Part shown: one piece after another, positions 6,625 through 15,110 of the stretch
How the letters are laid out: each line of letters begins with the position of its first letter
Position numbering within the stretch: the first letter of the stretch is position 1
From: CAZMGG01 sp964565715
GTDB taxonomy: Bacteria; Planctomycetota; UBA1135; UBA2386
Assembly: GCA_964565715.1 (NCBI GenBank)
Contig: CAZMGG010000004.1
Span: forward strand, 33,496-97,495
Direction of reading: 5' to 3'
Length of the DNA stretch: 64,000 nt
The notes under the pieces: model-generated
The model's input: the letters and a program-made list of their open reading frames with translations, nothing else
What the model was told of the DNA's origin: nothing
Databases searched by the model: none
Translations under genes and position numbers: made by a program

Positions 6625-8808
6625 ATGACCCATCGCTTCCCCCTGCTCGTTCTTGCCGCGCTGCTGCCGCTCGCCGCCTGCGCCAAGCACGGTGGCCGTG
6701 CCACTGGCGTCACGATCGGCACCGTGCCGCTGTTCGAGACCCGCACCGAGATCGGCACCGGTTTCGGCCAGCACTCGGACTTCGCGATGACCGATCTGGA
6801 CGGCGACGGGGACCTCGACCTGGCGGTGATCGCGCTGGGCGGCGAACTGCGGATCATGCTGGGCTCGGCGGGCGGCACGTTCGCGCCGGGCCAGCGGATG
6901 ACGCTCGGCGGCGCGCCGGTGTGGATCGCCGCCGCCGACCTGGATGGCGACGGCGACAAGGACCTGGCGGTGGTGCAGACCGACGCCGACACGACCACGA
7001 TCCTGCGCAACGACGGCAGCGCCGGTTTCGCGGTGGCGACGGTGCTGCCGGTGGGCTCCGGCGCCCTGGCCCTGGTGCTGGGCGATGCCGACGGCGACGG
7101 GGTCGCCGACGTGATCGTGTCGCGGGTGGTCACGCCGGACCTGGTGGTCTACCGCAACCAGGGCAACGCCACGTTCACGGCGATGCCCGGGCTGTCGCTG
7201 CCCGGCGGCGGCACGCCGTTCAACCTGGCGGTGGGCGACGTCGATGCCGACGGGTTGCCCGACCTGGTGGTGTGCGATTCGGCCCGCAACCGGGTGCTGA
7301 TCCACCGGGGCGCCGGCGGCACCGGCTTCCAGCCGGTGCCCATCGAGTTCGCCACCGGCATGGCGCCGAAGGCCGTCTCGATCGGCGACCTCGACGGCGA
7401 CGGCAGCGTCGACCTGGCGGTGTCGGCGTTCGACGACAACCGGATCGAGGTCTACACGCGGTTCCTCACCGCGCCGGTCGCGCGGTTCGTGGTGCCGACC
7501 AGCGGCCCGCCGTCGGTGAGCACCATCGGCGACGTCACCGGCGACGGCCGGCCCGACCTGGTGGCCTGCGTGCTGAGCCGGGCCTGCGTGGTGGTGCTGC
7601 CGGGGACCGGCAGCGGCCTCGGCGCGCCATTCCAGCTCGATGCCAGCGGCCTGCCCCTGCGGCCGGTGATCGGCGACGTCGACCGCAACGGCCGCAACGA
7701 CCTGATGGTGCTGTCGGGCCTGCACACGCACCTGAACCAGTGGCTGGCCCGGGCCGACGGCAGCCTCGCCGGCGGGCGCAACTACGAGACGGATCTGCCG
7801 TCGGCGGAGGGCGTGGCGGGCGGCGACTTCGACGGCGACGGCGCCACCGACGTGCTGGTGGTGGGACCGGCGAGCACCGACCTGGTGGTGATGACGCGGG
7901 ACGGGGCGGGCGGGCTACAGGTGGCGCAGCGGCTGCCGCTCGGCCGGTCCGGCCTGCGCATCGTCACCGCCGACCTGGACGGCGATCTGCGGCCCGACGC
8001 CGTGGTGGCGGTGAACGGCGGCCTCAAGATCCTGCGCAACCAGTCGACGCCGGGCAGCTTCGCCTTCACGGTGCTGCCCGACTCGCTGGGCGCGGTGTTC
8101 GGCACCGGCAACTCGCCGTTCGGCGTGGCGGTGGTGGACCTCGACGGCGACGGGCGGCTGGACATCGTCACGGTGGACTTCGACGGCGGCGCGCTGCACC
8201 GGCTGCGTGGCACCGGCACGCCGTTCGTGTTCGCGCCGATGAGCCCGGTCCACCTCGGCGGCAATCCGATCGACGTGGTCGCCGCCGACTTCACCGGCGA
8301 GGGCATCGTCGACCTGGCGGTGTCGCGGGCCGGCGCCTCGGACATCGCCGTGCTGCGCAACGATGGCCAGGGCAACCTGACCAGCTTCGCCAACCTGCCG
8401 GTGGGCGTGGCGCCGAACTACCTGCTGACCAGCGACTTCGACCGCGACGGTCGCGCCGACCTGATCGTCAGCAACGGTGCGGGCGCCAGCGTGACGGTGC
8501 TCTACGCCCGGGTGGTGGGCTTCACCGCCGCCAACTTCCCGGCCGGCCTGACGCCGACGGCGCTGCTGGCCCAGGACCTCACCGACGACGGCATCCCCGA
8601 CATCCTGGTGGCGTCCCTGCAGGGCGGCGACTTCCGGGTGCTGGTGGGCGACGGCCGCGGCGGCTTCCCCGGCCTGTTCGGCTTCCCGGGCAGCCTGGGC
8701 GCCACCTCGGCGGTGCTGCAGGACATGACCGGGGACGGCCTGGTCGACCTGGTGGTCGGCAACCTGATCACCTCGCGGGTCTCGCTGGTGCGCAACATCA
8801 GCCGCTGA
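6625..8808 (+). CDS. FG-GAP/VCBS-repeat lipoprotein, 14 blades
   Basis: A 727-residue predicted outer-surface or periplasmic lipoprotein: hydrophobic signal, then lipobox LAAC (cysteine about residue 19). The remainder is almost entirely calcium-loop repeats of the form DxDGDGxxDLxV. I count 14, beginning DLDGDGDLDLAVI and ending DMTGDGLVDLVVG. Fourteen repeats suit two seven-bladed integrin-type beta-propellers, with calcium probably bound by the Asp-rich loops. The ligand is unknown. A shorter paralogue with the same N-terminal style (CSKHKA versus CAKHGG) lies at 60877. Confidence 0.88.
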   Translation: MTHRFPLLVLAALLPLAACAKHGGRATGVTIGTVPLFETRTEIGTGFGQHSDFAMTDLDGDGDLDLAVIALGGELRIMLGSAGGTFAPGQRMTLGGAPVWIAAADLDGDGDKDLAVVQTDADTTTILRNDGSAGFAVATVLPVGSGALALVLGDADGDGVADVIVSRVVTPDLVVYRNQGNATFTAMPGLSLPGGGTPFNLAVGDVDADGLPDLVVCDSARNRVLIHRGAGGTGFQPVPIEFATGMAPKAVSIGDLDGDGSVDLAVSAFDDNRIEVYTRFLTAPVARFVVPTSGPPSVSTIGDVTGDGRPDLVACVLSRACVVVLPGTGSGLGAPFQLDASGLPLRPVIGDVDRNGRNDLMVLSGLHTHLNQWLARADGSLAGGRNYETDLPSAEGVAGGDFDGDGATDVLVVGPASTDLVVMTRDGAGGLQVAQRLPLGRSGLRIVTADLDGDLRPDAVVAVNGGLKILRNQSTPGSFAFTVLPDSLGAVFGTGNSPFGVAVVDLDGDGRLDIVTVDFDGGALHRLRGTGTPFVFAPMSPVHLGGNPIDVVAADFTGEGIVDLAVSRAGASDIAVLRNDGQGNLTSFANLPVGVAPNYLLTSDFDRDGRADLIVSNGAGASVTVLYARVVGFTAANFPAGLTPTALLAQDLTDDGIPDILVASLQGGDFRVLVGDGRGGFPGLFGFPGSLGATSAVLQDMTGDGLVDLVVGNLITSRVSLVRNISR

Positions 8809-8854
8809 CCTCGTGCGCCGAAGCGGCGCCGCCGACACAATCGCTCCGAACACG

Positions 8855-9420
8855 ATGGCGCGCGACATGGACCTGATGGGCGTGATCCTGGCGGCGGGCA
8901 AGGGCACGCGCATGCGGCCGTTCTCCGAACACCACCCCAAGCCGATCCTGCCGGTGCTGGGCAAGCCGCTGCTGGCGCACCAACTGGAGATCATGGCTGG
9001 CATCGGCATCCGGGACGTGGTGGTGGTGATCGGCCACCTCGGCCACGAGGTGGTGCGGGCGCTGGGCGACGGCGGACGCTTCGGCGTGCAGATCCGCTAC
9101 GTCGAGCAGGAGGAGACGCTGGGCATCGCCCACGCCGTGTCGCGGCTCGAGCCGCACGTCGACCGGCCGTTCTTCCTGTTCCTCGGCGACATCTTCTTCG
9201 TCACCGAGAACCTGCGGCACATGCTCGACCGCTTCCGCGATCGCGTCATGTTCCCGATCCACGACGCGCGCGGCCGCGTCGTCGGCTTCGGCGGCCGCAT
9301 CCTCGACCGCGGCGAGCCCAAGTACCTGAACTCGCCGGAGACGCCGGTGTTCAGCAAGGGCCGCGAGCTCTACGGGCTGTTCCAGGCACAACTGGCGTTC
9401 CTGTACTGGTTCTGGCACGT
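8855..9420 (+). CDS. Sugar-nucleotidyltransferase, 5' part, fused to a dnaG-like stretch before an assembly gap
   Basis: The first 124 residues (to about base 9226) are an NTP_transferase domain as in glucose-1-phosphate nucleotidyltransferases. They include the nucleotide loop GVILAAGKGTRMRP, PKPILPVLGKPLL and FLFLGDIFF (metal-binding Asp). From 9227 the frame continues into sequence typical of DnaG primase, not of this family, and then reaches the 10-N gap. The rest of the nucleotidyltransferase resumes after the gap in another frame. ATG 8855 was chosen; ATGs at 8867 and 8876 are also possible. Either the gene is disrupted or, more likely, the scaffold is chimeric here. Confidence 0.7.
9227..9391 (+). 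other. DnaG-primase-like segment inside the nucleotidyltransferase gene
   Basis: About 55 codons read FRDRVMFPIHD, GFGGRILD, PKYLNSPET and KGRELYGL in succession. This is the well-conserved stretch just before the TOPRIM domain of bacterial DNA primase. There is no zinc-binding domain before it and no TOPRIM after it. The join falls at a shared 'DRFRD' coding sequence, which fits a homology-driven assembly error next to the N gap. Confidence 0.75.
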
Positions 9421-9430
9421 NNNNNNNNNN
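9421..9430. other. Assembly gap (10 N)
   Basis: Ten undetermined bases. The true length is unknown. Reading frames on the two sides do not match, and 9392-9420 and 9431-9497 on either side fit no part of the flanking gene. Confidence 1.
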
Positions 9431-9431
9431 C

Positions 9432-10061
9432 GTGTCCCTGGGCGAAATCTTCTGCGAGCCCGATATACTGCCGTCGAGGGCCGCCGGGCTGCCGGGCGCC
9501 CACGCCGACGCGGTGCTGGCCTGCATGCGCGAGCCGGATAGGGACCGCATCAGGCGCAACTTCGTGGTGCTGACCGGGCCCGACGGCCGCGTGCAGCGCG
9601 TGATCGAGAAGCCGCGGCACCCGCGCACCGACCTGAAGGGCTGCGGCATCTACCTGTTCGACGTGACGTTCTTCGACTCGGTGCGGCGGACGCCGCGCAC
9701 CGCCCTGCGCAACGAGTACGAGATCACCGACGCGATCCAGATCTACATCGACGACGGCTACAAGGTGGAGGCGGCGGAGGTGGTGAAGGCCGACCTCAAC
9801 CTGTCGTATCCCGTCGACCTGCTGGAGCTGAACCTGCACCTGCTGGACCGCCGCGGCGGCCAGAACCAGGTGGATCCGGCGGCGGTGGTGGCGGGGGATG
9901 CCGTGCTGCGCCGCTGCGTCCTGATGGGCGGCGCCCGGGTGGGCGCCGGCGCCGACCTGCGCGATTGCCTCCTGTTCCCGGGCGCGGTGGTGGCGCCGGG
10001 CCGCAGCGCCAGCCGCACGATCTTCACGCCCGAAGCCGAGATCCGCTGCGACGCCGGCTGA
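9432..10061 (+). CDS. Sugar-nucleotidyltransferase, 3' part with beta-helix tail
   Basis: From about base 9498 (AHADAVLACMREP) the reading is the C-terminal half of the NTP_transferase domain: VQRVIEKPRHPRTDLKGCGI, NEYEITDAIQIYIDDGYKV and LSYPVDLLELN. A short left-handed beta-helix tail follows (VVAGDAVLRRCVLMGGARVG). Together with the 5' part it would make a normal enzyme of roughly 320-340 residues that joins NTP and a sugar phosphate. The first 22 codons (SLGEIFCEPDILPS and on) do not fit the family and probably belong to the foreign insert. The start shown is only the start of the open frame. Confidence 0.7.
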   Translation: MSLGEIFCEPDILPSRAAGLPGAHADAVLACMREPDRDRIRRNFVVLTGPDGRVQRVIEKPRHPRTDLKGCGIYLFDVTFFDSVRRTPRTALRNEYEITDAIQIYIDDGYKVEAAEVVKADLNLSYPVDLLELNLHLLDRRGGQNQVDPAAVVAGDAVLRRCVLMGGARVGAGADLRDCLLFPGAVVAPGRSASRTIFTPEAEIRCDAG

Positions 10062-10121
10062 GCCGCCTTTCGCGTTGCGCCGCGGGCCGGGCCCGGCGAG
10101 GCTTGCGGACGGAGGCCCACG

Positions 10122-11738
10122 ATGCATCCCGTCCGTTCCGCCGTCGCCGTTCTCGTCCTGCTGGCAGTTCCCCTCACCGCCCAGGACCTGGTGCTGACCA
10201 ACGCCCGGGTCTTCACCGGCACCGAGACAGCGTGGGAAGGCGCGATCGTGGTCCGCGACGGCCGTATCCAGCCGCCGGGCACCGCCGCCCCCGACGGCCT
10301 CGTGCCGATCGACCTGCAGGGCGCGTTCCTGTACCCGGGCCTGCAGGACGCCCACGGCCACATCCTCGGGCTCGGCACGGCGCTCGAGACCGTCGACCTG
10401 GTCGGCACCCGCAGCTACGCCGAAGTGATCGCCCGCGTGAAGGCGGCGGTGCAGAAGGCGAAGAAGGGCGAGTGGATCCTCGGCCGCGGCTGGGACCAGA
10501 ACGACTGGCCCGACCGGCAGATGCCGCACCACGCCGAGCTGTCGGCCGAGACCATGGACAACCCGGTCTGGCTGACCCGCATCGACGGCCACGCCGGGCT
10601 CGGCAACCTGCTGGCGCTGCGCACCAGCGGCATCACCGCCTACACCGAGTCGCCGAGCGGCGGCGAGATCCTGTTCGGCGAGGACCTGGAGCCCACCGGC
10701 GTGCTGGTGGACCGCGCCATGGGGCTGATGAACACGCCGGAGCCCGGGCCGGAGACCGTGCGCCGTCGCCTGTTGCTCGCCCAGGAGTCGATCCTGCGCC
10801 ACGGCATCACCTGCGTGCACGACGCCGGCGTGTCGCGGCACGTGCTGGACGAGATGCGGCTCTTGCACAAGGCGAAGCAGTGGCACCTGCGCACCTACGT
10901 GATGCTCTCGGCGGGCGAGGTGGACGCGATCCGGCGCGGTCCCTGGCAGACGGACGACGGCCTGATCGTCGTGCGGGCGGTGAAGGGCTATGCCGACGGC
11001 GCGCTGGGCAGCCGCGGCGCGGCGCTGCTGGCGCCGTACAGCGACCGCCCGGGCTTCAAGGGGCTGATGCTGACGCCGCCGAAGGGGCTGGTGGCCCTGA
11101 GCCAGCTCTGCGCCGACGCCGGCATGCAGCTCTGCGTGCACGCGATCGGCGACGCTGCCAATCGCGCCGTGCTCGACGCGTTCGCCGCCACCACGTGGAA
11201 GCAGGGCGATCTGCGGGCGGCGCGGTTCCGCATCGAGCACGCCCAGGTGATCGCGCCCGCCGACTTCGGCCGCTTCAAGGAACTCGGCGTGCTGCCGTCG
11301 ATGCAGCCGACCCACCTGACCTCGGACATGCCCTGGGCGCCGGAACGGCTCGGCGCCGAGCGCACGCTGGGCGCCTACGCCTTCCGCAACTTCCACCAGA
11401 TCGGTGTGCCGGTGCCGTTCGGCTCCGACTTCCCGGTGGAGTCGGTGGACGTGCGGAAGGGGCTGCATGCGGCGGTGACGACGCGGCCCGAGGCCGGCGG
11501 TGAGCCGCTGCGGCTGGACCAGCAGCTCGACCGGCCGGCGGCGATCCGCGGGTTCACCAGGGACGCGGCGTTCGGCATGTTCGCCGAGGGCGACCTCGGC
11601 ACCGTCGAGGCGGGTCGCCGCGCCGACTTCACGGTGTTCGACCGCGACCTGCTGACCTGCCCGGAGGCCGACCTGCTGACGGCGAAGGTCGTGCTGACGG
11701 TGGTCGGCGGGCGGGTCGTGTTCACGGCGGGCCGCTGA
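10122..11738 (+). CDS. Secreted amidohydrolase, YtcJ-like (amidohydrolase family 3)
   Basis: A 538-residue metal-dependent hydrolase. A Sec signal peptide (AVLVLLAVPLTA, then QDL) predicts export. DLVLTNARVFTG opens the composite beta-sandwich, and DAHGHILGLG supplies the first metal-binding histidines of the TIM barrel. CVHAIGDAANRAVLDAF, FRIEHAQVI and PVPFGSDFPVESVD are later YtcJ-type motifs. The substrate is unknown; relatives act on formamides, cyclic amides and similar compounds. GGAGG sits 6 nt before the ATG, supporting the start. larE follows after 21 nt. Confidence 0.85.
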   Translation: MHPVRSAVAVLVLLAVPLTAQDLVLTNARVFTGTETAWEGAIVVRDGRIQPPGTAAPDGLVPIDLQGAFLYPGLQDAHGHILGLGTALETVDLVGTRSYAEVIARVKAAVQKAKKGEWILGRGWDQNDWPDRQMPHHAELSAETMDNPVWLTRIDGHAGLGNLLALRTSGITAYTESPSGGEILFGEDLEPTGVLVDRAMGLMNTPEPGPETVRRRLLLAQESILRHGITCVHDAGVSRHVLDEMRLLHKAKQWHLRTYVMLSAGEVDAIRRGPWQTDDGLIVVRAVKGYADGALGSRGAALLAPYSDRPGFKGLMLTPPKGLVALSQLCADAGMQLCVHAIGDAANRAVLDAFAATTWKQGDLRAARFRIEHAQVIAPADFGRFKELGVLPSMQPTHLTSDMPWAPERLGAERTLGAYAFRNFHQIGVPVPFGSDFPVESVDVRKGLHAAVTTRPEAGGEPLRLDQQLDRPAAIRGFTRDAAFGMFAEGDLGTVEAGRRADFTVFDRDLLTCPEADLLTAKVVLTVVGGRVVFTAGR

Positions 11739-11759
11739 GTCCCGTAACAGGCCCCGCCG

Positions 11760-12599
11760 ATGACCGAGATCGTCGATGATCCCTACGCCGCGCGGCTCGG
11801 CCGCCTGCAGCAGACCCTGGCCGCGTTGCCCGGCGCCGTGGTGGCGTTCTCCGGCGGCGTCGACTCGACGATGCTGCTGCACGCCTGCCGCGCTGCCCTC
11901 GGCGACCGGGTGGTGGCGGTGACCGCTGACTCGCCGTCGCTGCCGCGGGCGGAACTGGCGGCGGCCCGCGAGCTGGCGGCGACGATCGGCGTGCGCCACG
12001 TCGTGCTGCCGACCCGCGAACTGGAGCGCGAGGGCTATCGCCAGAACGCCGGCGACCGCTGCTACCACTGCAAGAAGGAGCTGTTCGTCACCGTCGCCGA
12101 ACGGCGCGCCGAGGTGGCGCCGACCGACTGGCCGGTGCTCTACGGCCTGATCGTCGACGACCTCGGCGACCATCGGCCGGGGCAGCGTGCGGCGCGCGAG
12201 CATGGCGTGCGCGGGCCGCTGGCGGAGTGCGCCTTCGGCAAGGACGACGTGCGGCGCTACAGCCGCGAGCAGGGACTTCCCACCGCCGACAAACCGAGCT
12301 TCGCCTGCCTCAGCTCGCGGGTGCCCTACGGCACACCGATCGACGCGGCGCTGCTGGCCCAGCTCGAGCGGGCCGAGGCGGCGGTGGCCGCACTCGGCCT
12401 GCGCCAGTTCCGCGTGCGGCACCACGGCCCGGTGGCCCGCCTGGAGGTGGCGCCGGACGAACTGGCGGCGGCGTTCGCCAGCCGCGATCTGCTGCACGCG
12501 GCGATCCGCGCGGCGGGCTACACCTTCGTCGCCCTCGATCTGCAGGGCTACCGCACCGGCGCGCTCAACGAACTCCTGCACCCGACCGAGAAGCCATGA
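11760..12599 (+). CDS. larE: ATP-dependent sacrificial sulfur transferase LarE
   Basis: A 279-residue PP-loop enzyme that adds sulfur to the pyridinium cofactor precursor during synthesis of the nickel-pincer nucleotide. The ATP loop is VAFSGGVDSTMLL. RCYHCKKELF gives a CxxC pair and SFACLSSRVPYG a third cysteine, the position of the sulfur-donating cysteine in characterised LarE. Three cysteines could alternatively hold a [4Fe-4S] cluster, as proposed for some LarE proteins. larB is found far away at 52842-53642. larC is not in this window. The stop overlaps the start of the M28 peptidase gene. Confidence 0.9.
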   Translation: MTEIVDDPYAARLGRLQQTLAALPGAVVAFSGGVDSTMLLHACRAALGDRVVAVTADSPSLPRAELAAARELAATIGVRHVVLPTRELEREGYRQNAGDRCYHCKKELFVTVAERRAEVAPTDWPVLYGLIVDDLGDHRPGQRAAREHGVRGPLAECAFGKDDVRRYSREQGLPTADKPSFACLSSRVPYGTPIDAALLAQLERAEAAVAALGLRQFRVRHHGPVARLEVAPDELAAAFASRDLLHAAIRAAGYTFVALDLQGYRTGALNELLHPTEKP

Positions 12600-13984
12600 A
12601 CCCGATGTCCCCGCGCTTCGCGCCGTTCCTCTGGTTGCTGCCGCTGCTGACGGCGTTCGCTCCGGCCCAGGACGCCGCCGCCCCCGCGGTCGAGGTCATC
12701 ACCGAGGCCCGGGTGCGCGAGGTGGTGTCGTTCCTGGCCAGCGACGAGCTGCAGGGCCGCGACACGCCGAGCCCTGGCCTGGAACAGGCCGCCACGTTCC
12801 TGGCCGAGGCCTTCGCCAAGGCCGGCCTGGTCCAGGCCGTCGACGGCTCCTGGTTCCACGCCTACACGCTGCCGGGCGTGCGGCAGGAGCAGGCCGGCCT
12901 GGAGGTGAAGGTGCGGCGCGTGGATGGCGACAAGGTCGCCGAACGGACCCTCGAGGCCGGCGCCCAGGTGCGCCTGCTGCGCTCCGGCGAGCTGTCGGCC
13001 ACCGAGTGGCAGGACGCGACCCTGGCGGTCCACGGCGATCCGCGCACCGACCGCATGCTGCTGGGCGGCGGCGCCCGCCGGCCGGTGCTGCTCGAGATCG
13101 ACGAGAGCGAGGCGGTCTGGCAGCAGGCGGCTTCGCCCCGCGATTCCCTCGGTGGTCCGCGCCAGGGCGCCCGGCCCGTGCTGCTCTTGAAGCGCGGCAG
13201 CCTGCCGCCTGGCGATCCTGACAAGGGCGCCTGGCAGGTGCTCGGCACGGTGCCGAAGCCGACGCCGATGGAGGTGCCGCTGCGCAACGTGATCGGCGTG
13301 CTGCGCGGCAGGGAGCTGCCCGACGAGTACGTGATCGTCTCGGCCCACTACGACCACGTCGGCGTCGGCGCCGCCGTCGGCGGCGACGCGATCTACAACG
13401 GCGCCGACGACGACGCCAGCGGCACCACCGCCGTGGTGCTGCTGGCCGAGGCGCTGGCCAAGGGCCCGGCTCCCCGTCGCAGCATCGCCTTCGTCTGCTT
13501 CTCCGCCGAGGAGAAGGGCCTGCGCGGCTCCCGCGCCTTCGCCGCGGCGCCGCCGTTCCCCCTCGAGCAGGCCGTGGTGAACGTCAACATCGAGATGATC
13601 GGCCGCCCCCAGGAGGGCAAGCGGCACCACGCCTGGATCACCGGCGTCGAGTACTCCGACTTCCCGGCCATCGCCGGCCCGGCTCTCGAGCGCGGCGGCG
13701 TCACGCTCACCGGCTTCGAGATGGCGCGCAACCTGTTCCTGGCCAGCGACAACGCCTCCCTGGCGGCCCACGGCGTCGTCGCCCACTCGATCAGCGCCGG
13801 GTCGCTGCACCAGGACTACCACCGGCCGTCCGACGAGGTCGGCAAACTCGACGTCGAGCACATGACCGTGGTGATCCGCGGCCTGCGCGAGGCGGTCCTG
13901 GAGTTCGCCAACCGGCCCGGCCGACCGGCCTGGAACGAGGCCGGCCGCGCGGCCATCGAGCGCCTCAGGTCGCGGCGCCGGTAG
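12596..13984 (+). CDS. Secreted M28-family zinc aminopeptidase
   Basis: A 462-residue protein with a signal peptide (LLPLLTAFAPA, then QDA). The M28 metal ligands are in order: HYDHVG, NGADDDASGTTAVV, SAEEKGLRGS (general base and ligand glutamates), NIEMIG and HQDYHRPSDE. An inserted PA-like region (roughly residues 90-220) lies between the N-terminus and the peptidase core. The enzyme probably trims peptides in the periplasm or outside the cell. The ATG overlaps the larE stop (ATGA), although no functional link with LarE is evident. Confidence 0.88.
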   Translation: MNPMSPRFAPFLWLLPLLTAFAPAQDAAAPAVEVITEARVREVVSFLASDELQGRDTPSPGLEQAATFLAEAFAKAGLVQAVDGSWFHAYTLPGVRQEQAGLEVKVRRVDGDKVAERTLEAGAQVRLLRSGELSATEWQDATLAVHGDPRTDRMLLGGGARRPVLLEIDESEAVWQQAASPRDSLGGPRQGARPVLLLKRGSLPPGDPDKGAWQVLGTVPKPTPMEVPLRNVIGVLRGRELPDEYVIVSAHYDHVGVGAAVGGDAIYNGADDDASGTTAVVLLAEALAKGPAPRRSIAFVCFSAEEKGLRGSRAFAAAPPFPLEQAVVNVNIEMIGRPQEGKRHHAWITGVEYSDFPAIAGPALERGGVTLTGFEMARNLFLASDNASLAAHGVVAHSISAGSLHQDYHRPSDEVGKLDVEHMTVVIRGLREAVLEFANRPGRPAWNEAGRAAIERLRSRRR

Positions 13985-13991
13985 CGCGCCG

Positions 13992-14291
13992 TCAGTCGAG
14001 GTCGAAGGGCGAGCGCGGCCGATCGTCGGGGCGGTCCTTCTTCGCCTCCTCCTTGGCCCGCTTCAGCATGTCGTCCAGGCGCTCGCCCTGCTTCTTCTGC
14101 AGGTCCTTGGCCTCGTCGAACATGCCGTGCAGCCGCTGGCTCTCCTGCTTCTGCTGCCGCAGCAGCTGGTCGAGGTCGGCGCCGCCGCGCGCCTCCTCGG
14201 CCCGCACCGCCCGGGCCTTGCCCGACCGCACGTTGACCGCGACCAGTTTGCCGCAACACGGGCATGGGAACGTGAACTCGTCCTGGACCAT
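13992..14291 (-). CDS. Small zinc-ribbon / coiled-coil protein, function unknown
   Basis: A 99-residue protein. Residues 9-15 read FPCPCCGKL, a CxCC cysteine knuckle like half of a zinc ribbon. It is followed by a basic strand, then about 55 residues of heptad-like Gln/Glu/Lys-rich helix (DLDQLLRQQKQESQRL and on) and an Asp/Arg-rich end. GAGGAA lies 10 nt before the ATG. A GATAAC box in the shared 126-nt gap with the sigma factor gene suggests divergent promoters. No enzyme motif is seen and I do not recognise a named family. The gene is convergent with the M28 peptidase gene, 7 nt apart. Confidence 0.7.
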   Translation of the reverse strand: MVQDEFTFPCPCCGKLVAVNVRSGKARAVRAEEARGGADLDQLLRQQKQESQRLHGMFDEAKDLQKKQGERLDDMLKRAKEEAKKDRPDDRPRSPFDLD

Positions 14292-14336
14292 GGGGGGAAG
14301 TTCCTCGCCGACCGAACCGTCTGTGTGCGCCGCAGG

Positions 14337-14342
14337 TTATCT
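14337..14342 (+). promoter_or_regulatory. Possible -10 region shared by the divergent zinc-ribbon and sigma-factor genes
   Basis: The short A/T-rich patch GTTATCTTC in the 126-nt gap reads TTATCT on plus and AGATAAC on minus. It is the only promoter-like element seen between the two divergent genes. Confidence 0.3.
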
Positions 14343-14417
14343 TCGGACGCGCTGCCGAGGCCAGCCCGCGTCGGATCCGCCCGCGAGCCCTGAGCCTTCG
14401 GTGGCGCCGCTGCTTCC

Positions 14418-15110
14418 ATGACCGTGCCCAAAAACACCGACCGGCAGGGAACCGCCGCTCCCGGGCCTCGTCTGCTCGCCACCTCGCGGCTGGACCGCCG
14501 CGAGGCAGTGGACCAGGACGGTGTGGACGAGGATCCGGCGCGCCCCGCGATGCTGCGGGCCCAACGCGGCGACCTGGACGCCTTCCGGACCCTGATCGAG
14601 ATGTTCCAGGACCGGGTGTTCCGCGTGGTGATCTCCGTGCTGCATTGCGACCGTGCGACCGCCGAAGACATGTGCCAGGAGGTGTTCCTGCGGGTGCACA
14701 AGGGCCTGCCGACCTTCGACGGCCAGGCCCGTTTCGGCACCTGGCTGCACACCATCGCGATGAACGTGGCCATCAGCGAGTACCGCCGGCGCAAGGCCCT
14801 GAAGCGCAACCGCCACACGCTCTCCCTCGATGCTCCCCTCAACGGCACCGACGATCTGTTCCTCGAGCCGAGCGGGCGCGAGATCGATCCGGTCGACCGC
14901 GCCGACCAGTCCGAGTTCGTCGGCCGCGTCCGCCAGTGCCTGGGCCGGCTGCCCGAGGAGTTCCGCACCGCCGTGGTGCTGCGCGACATGGAGGGGATGT
15001 CCTACGAGGAGGTCGGCGAGATCCTGGGCGTGCCGCCGGGCACCGTCCGTTCGCGCATCCACCGCGGCCGCCTCCTGCTGCAGGAGATGCTGAAGGAGTT
15101 CCGGCCATGA
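14418..15110 (+). CDS. ECF-type RNA polymerase sigma factor
   Basis: A 230-residue group-4 (RpoE/SigW-like) sigma factor. A charged N-terminal extension of about 42 residues precedes region 2 (about 50-125: DAFRTLIEMFQDRVFRVV, DMCQEVFLRV, FGTWLHTIAMNVA). A linker separates it from region 4 (about 175-228: LPEEFRTAVVLRDMEGMS, YEEVGEILGVPPGTVRSRI), the helix-turn-helix for the -35. It would redirect polymerase in response to an envelope or other signal. The next gene overlaps its stop (ATGA) and looks like its membrane anti-sigma factor, so control by sequestration is likely. Confidence 0.93.
   Translation: MTVPKNTDRQGTAAPGPRLLATSRLDRREAVDQDGVDEDPARPAMLRAQRGDLDAFRTLIEMFQDRVFRVVISVLHCDRATAEDMCQEVFLRVHKGLPTFDGQARFGTWLHTIAMNVAISEYRRRKALKRNRHTLSLDAPLNGTDDLFLEPSGREIDPVDRADQSEFVGRVRQCLGRLPEEFRTAVVLRDMEGMSYEEVGEILGVPPGTVRSRIHRGRLLLQEMLKEFRP

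Noticed and set aside
8855..10061. A natural nucleotidyltransferase-primase fusion protein
   Set aside because: The primase part lacks its catalytic TOPRIM domain, lies in the middle of a fold and borders an assembly gap with a frame change. A chimeric join explains it better.
10094..10110. Sigma-54-like GGCGAGGCTTGC (also GGCAAGGCTTGC near 28208)
   Set aside because: The GG and GC are only 8 nt apart, which does not fit the strict 10-nt spacing of -24/-12 promoters.
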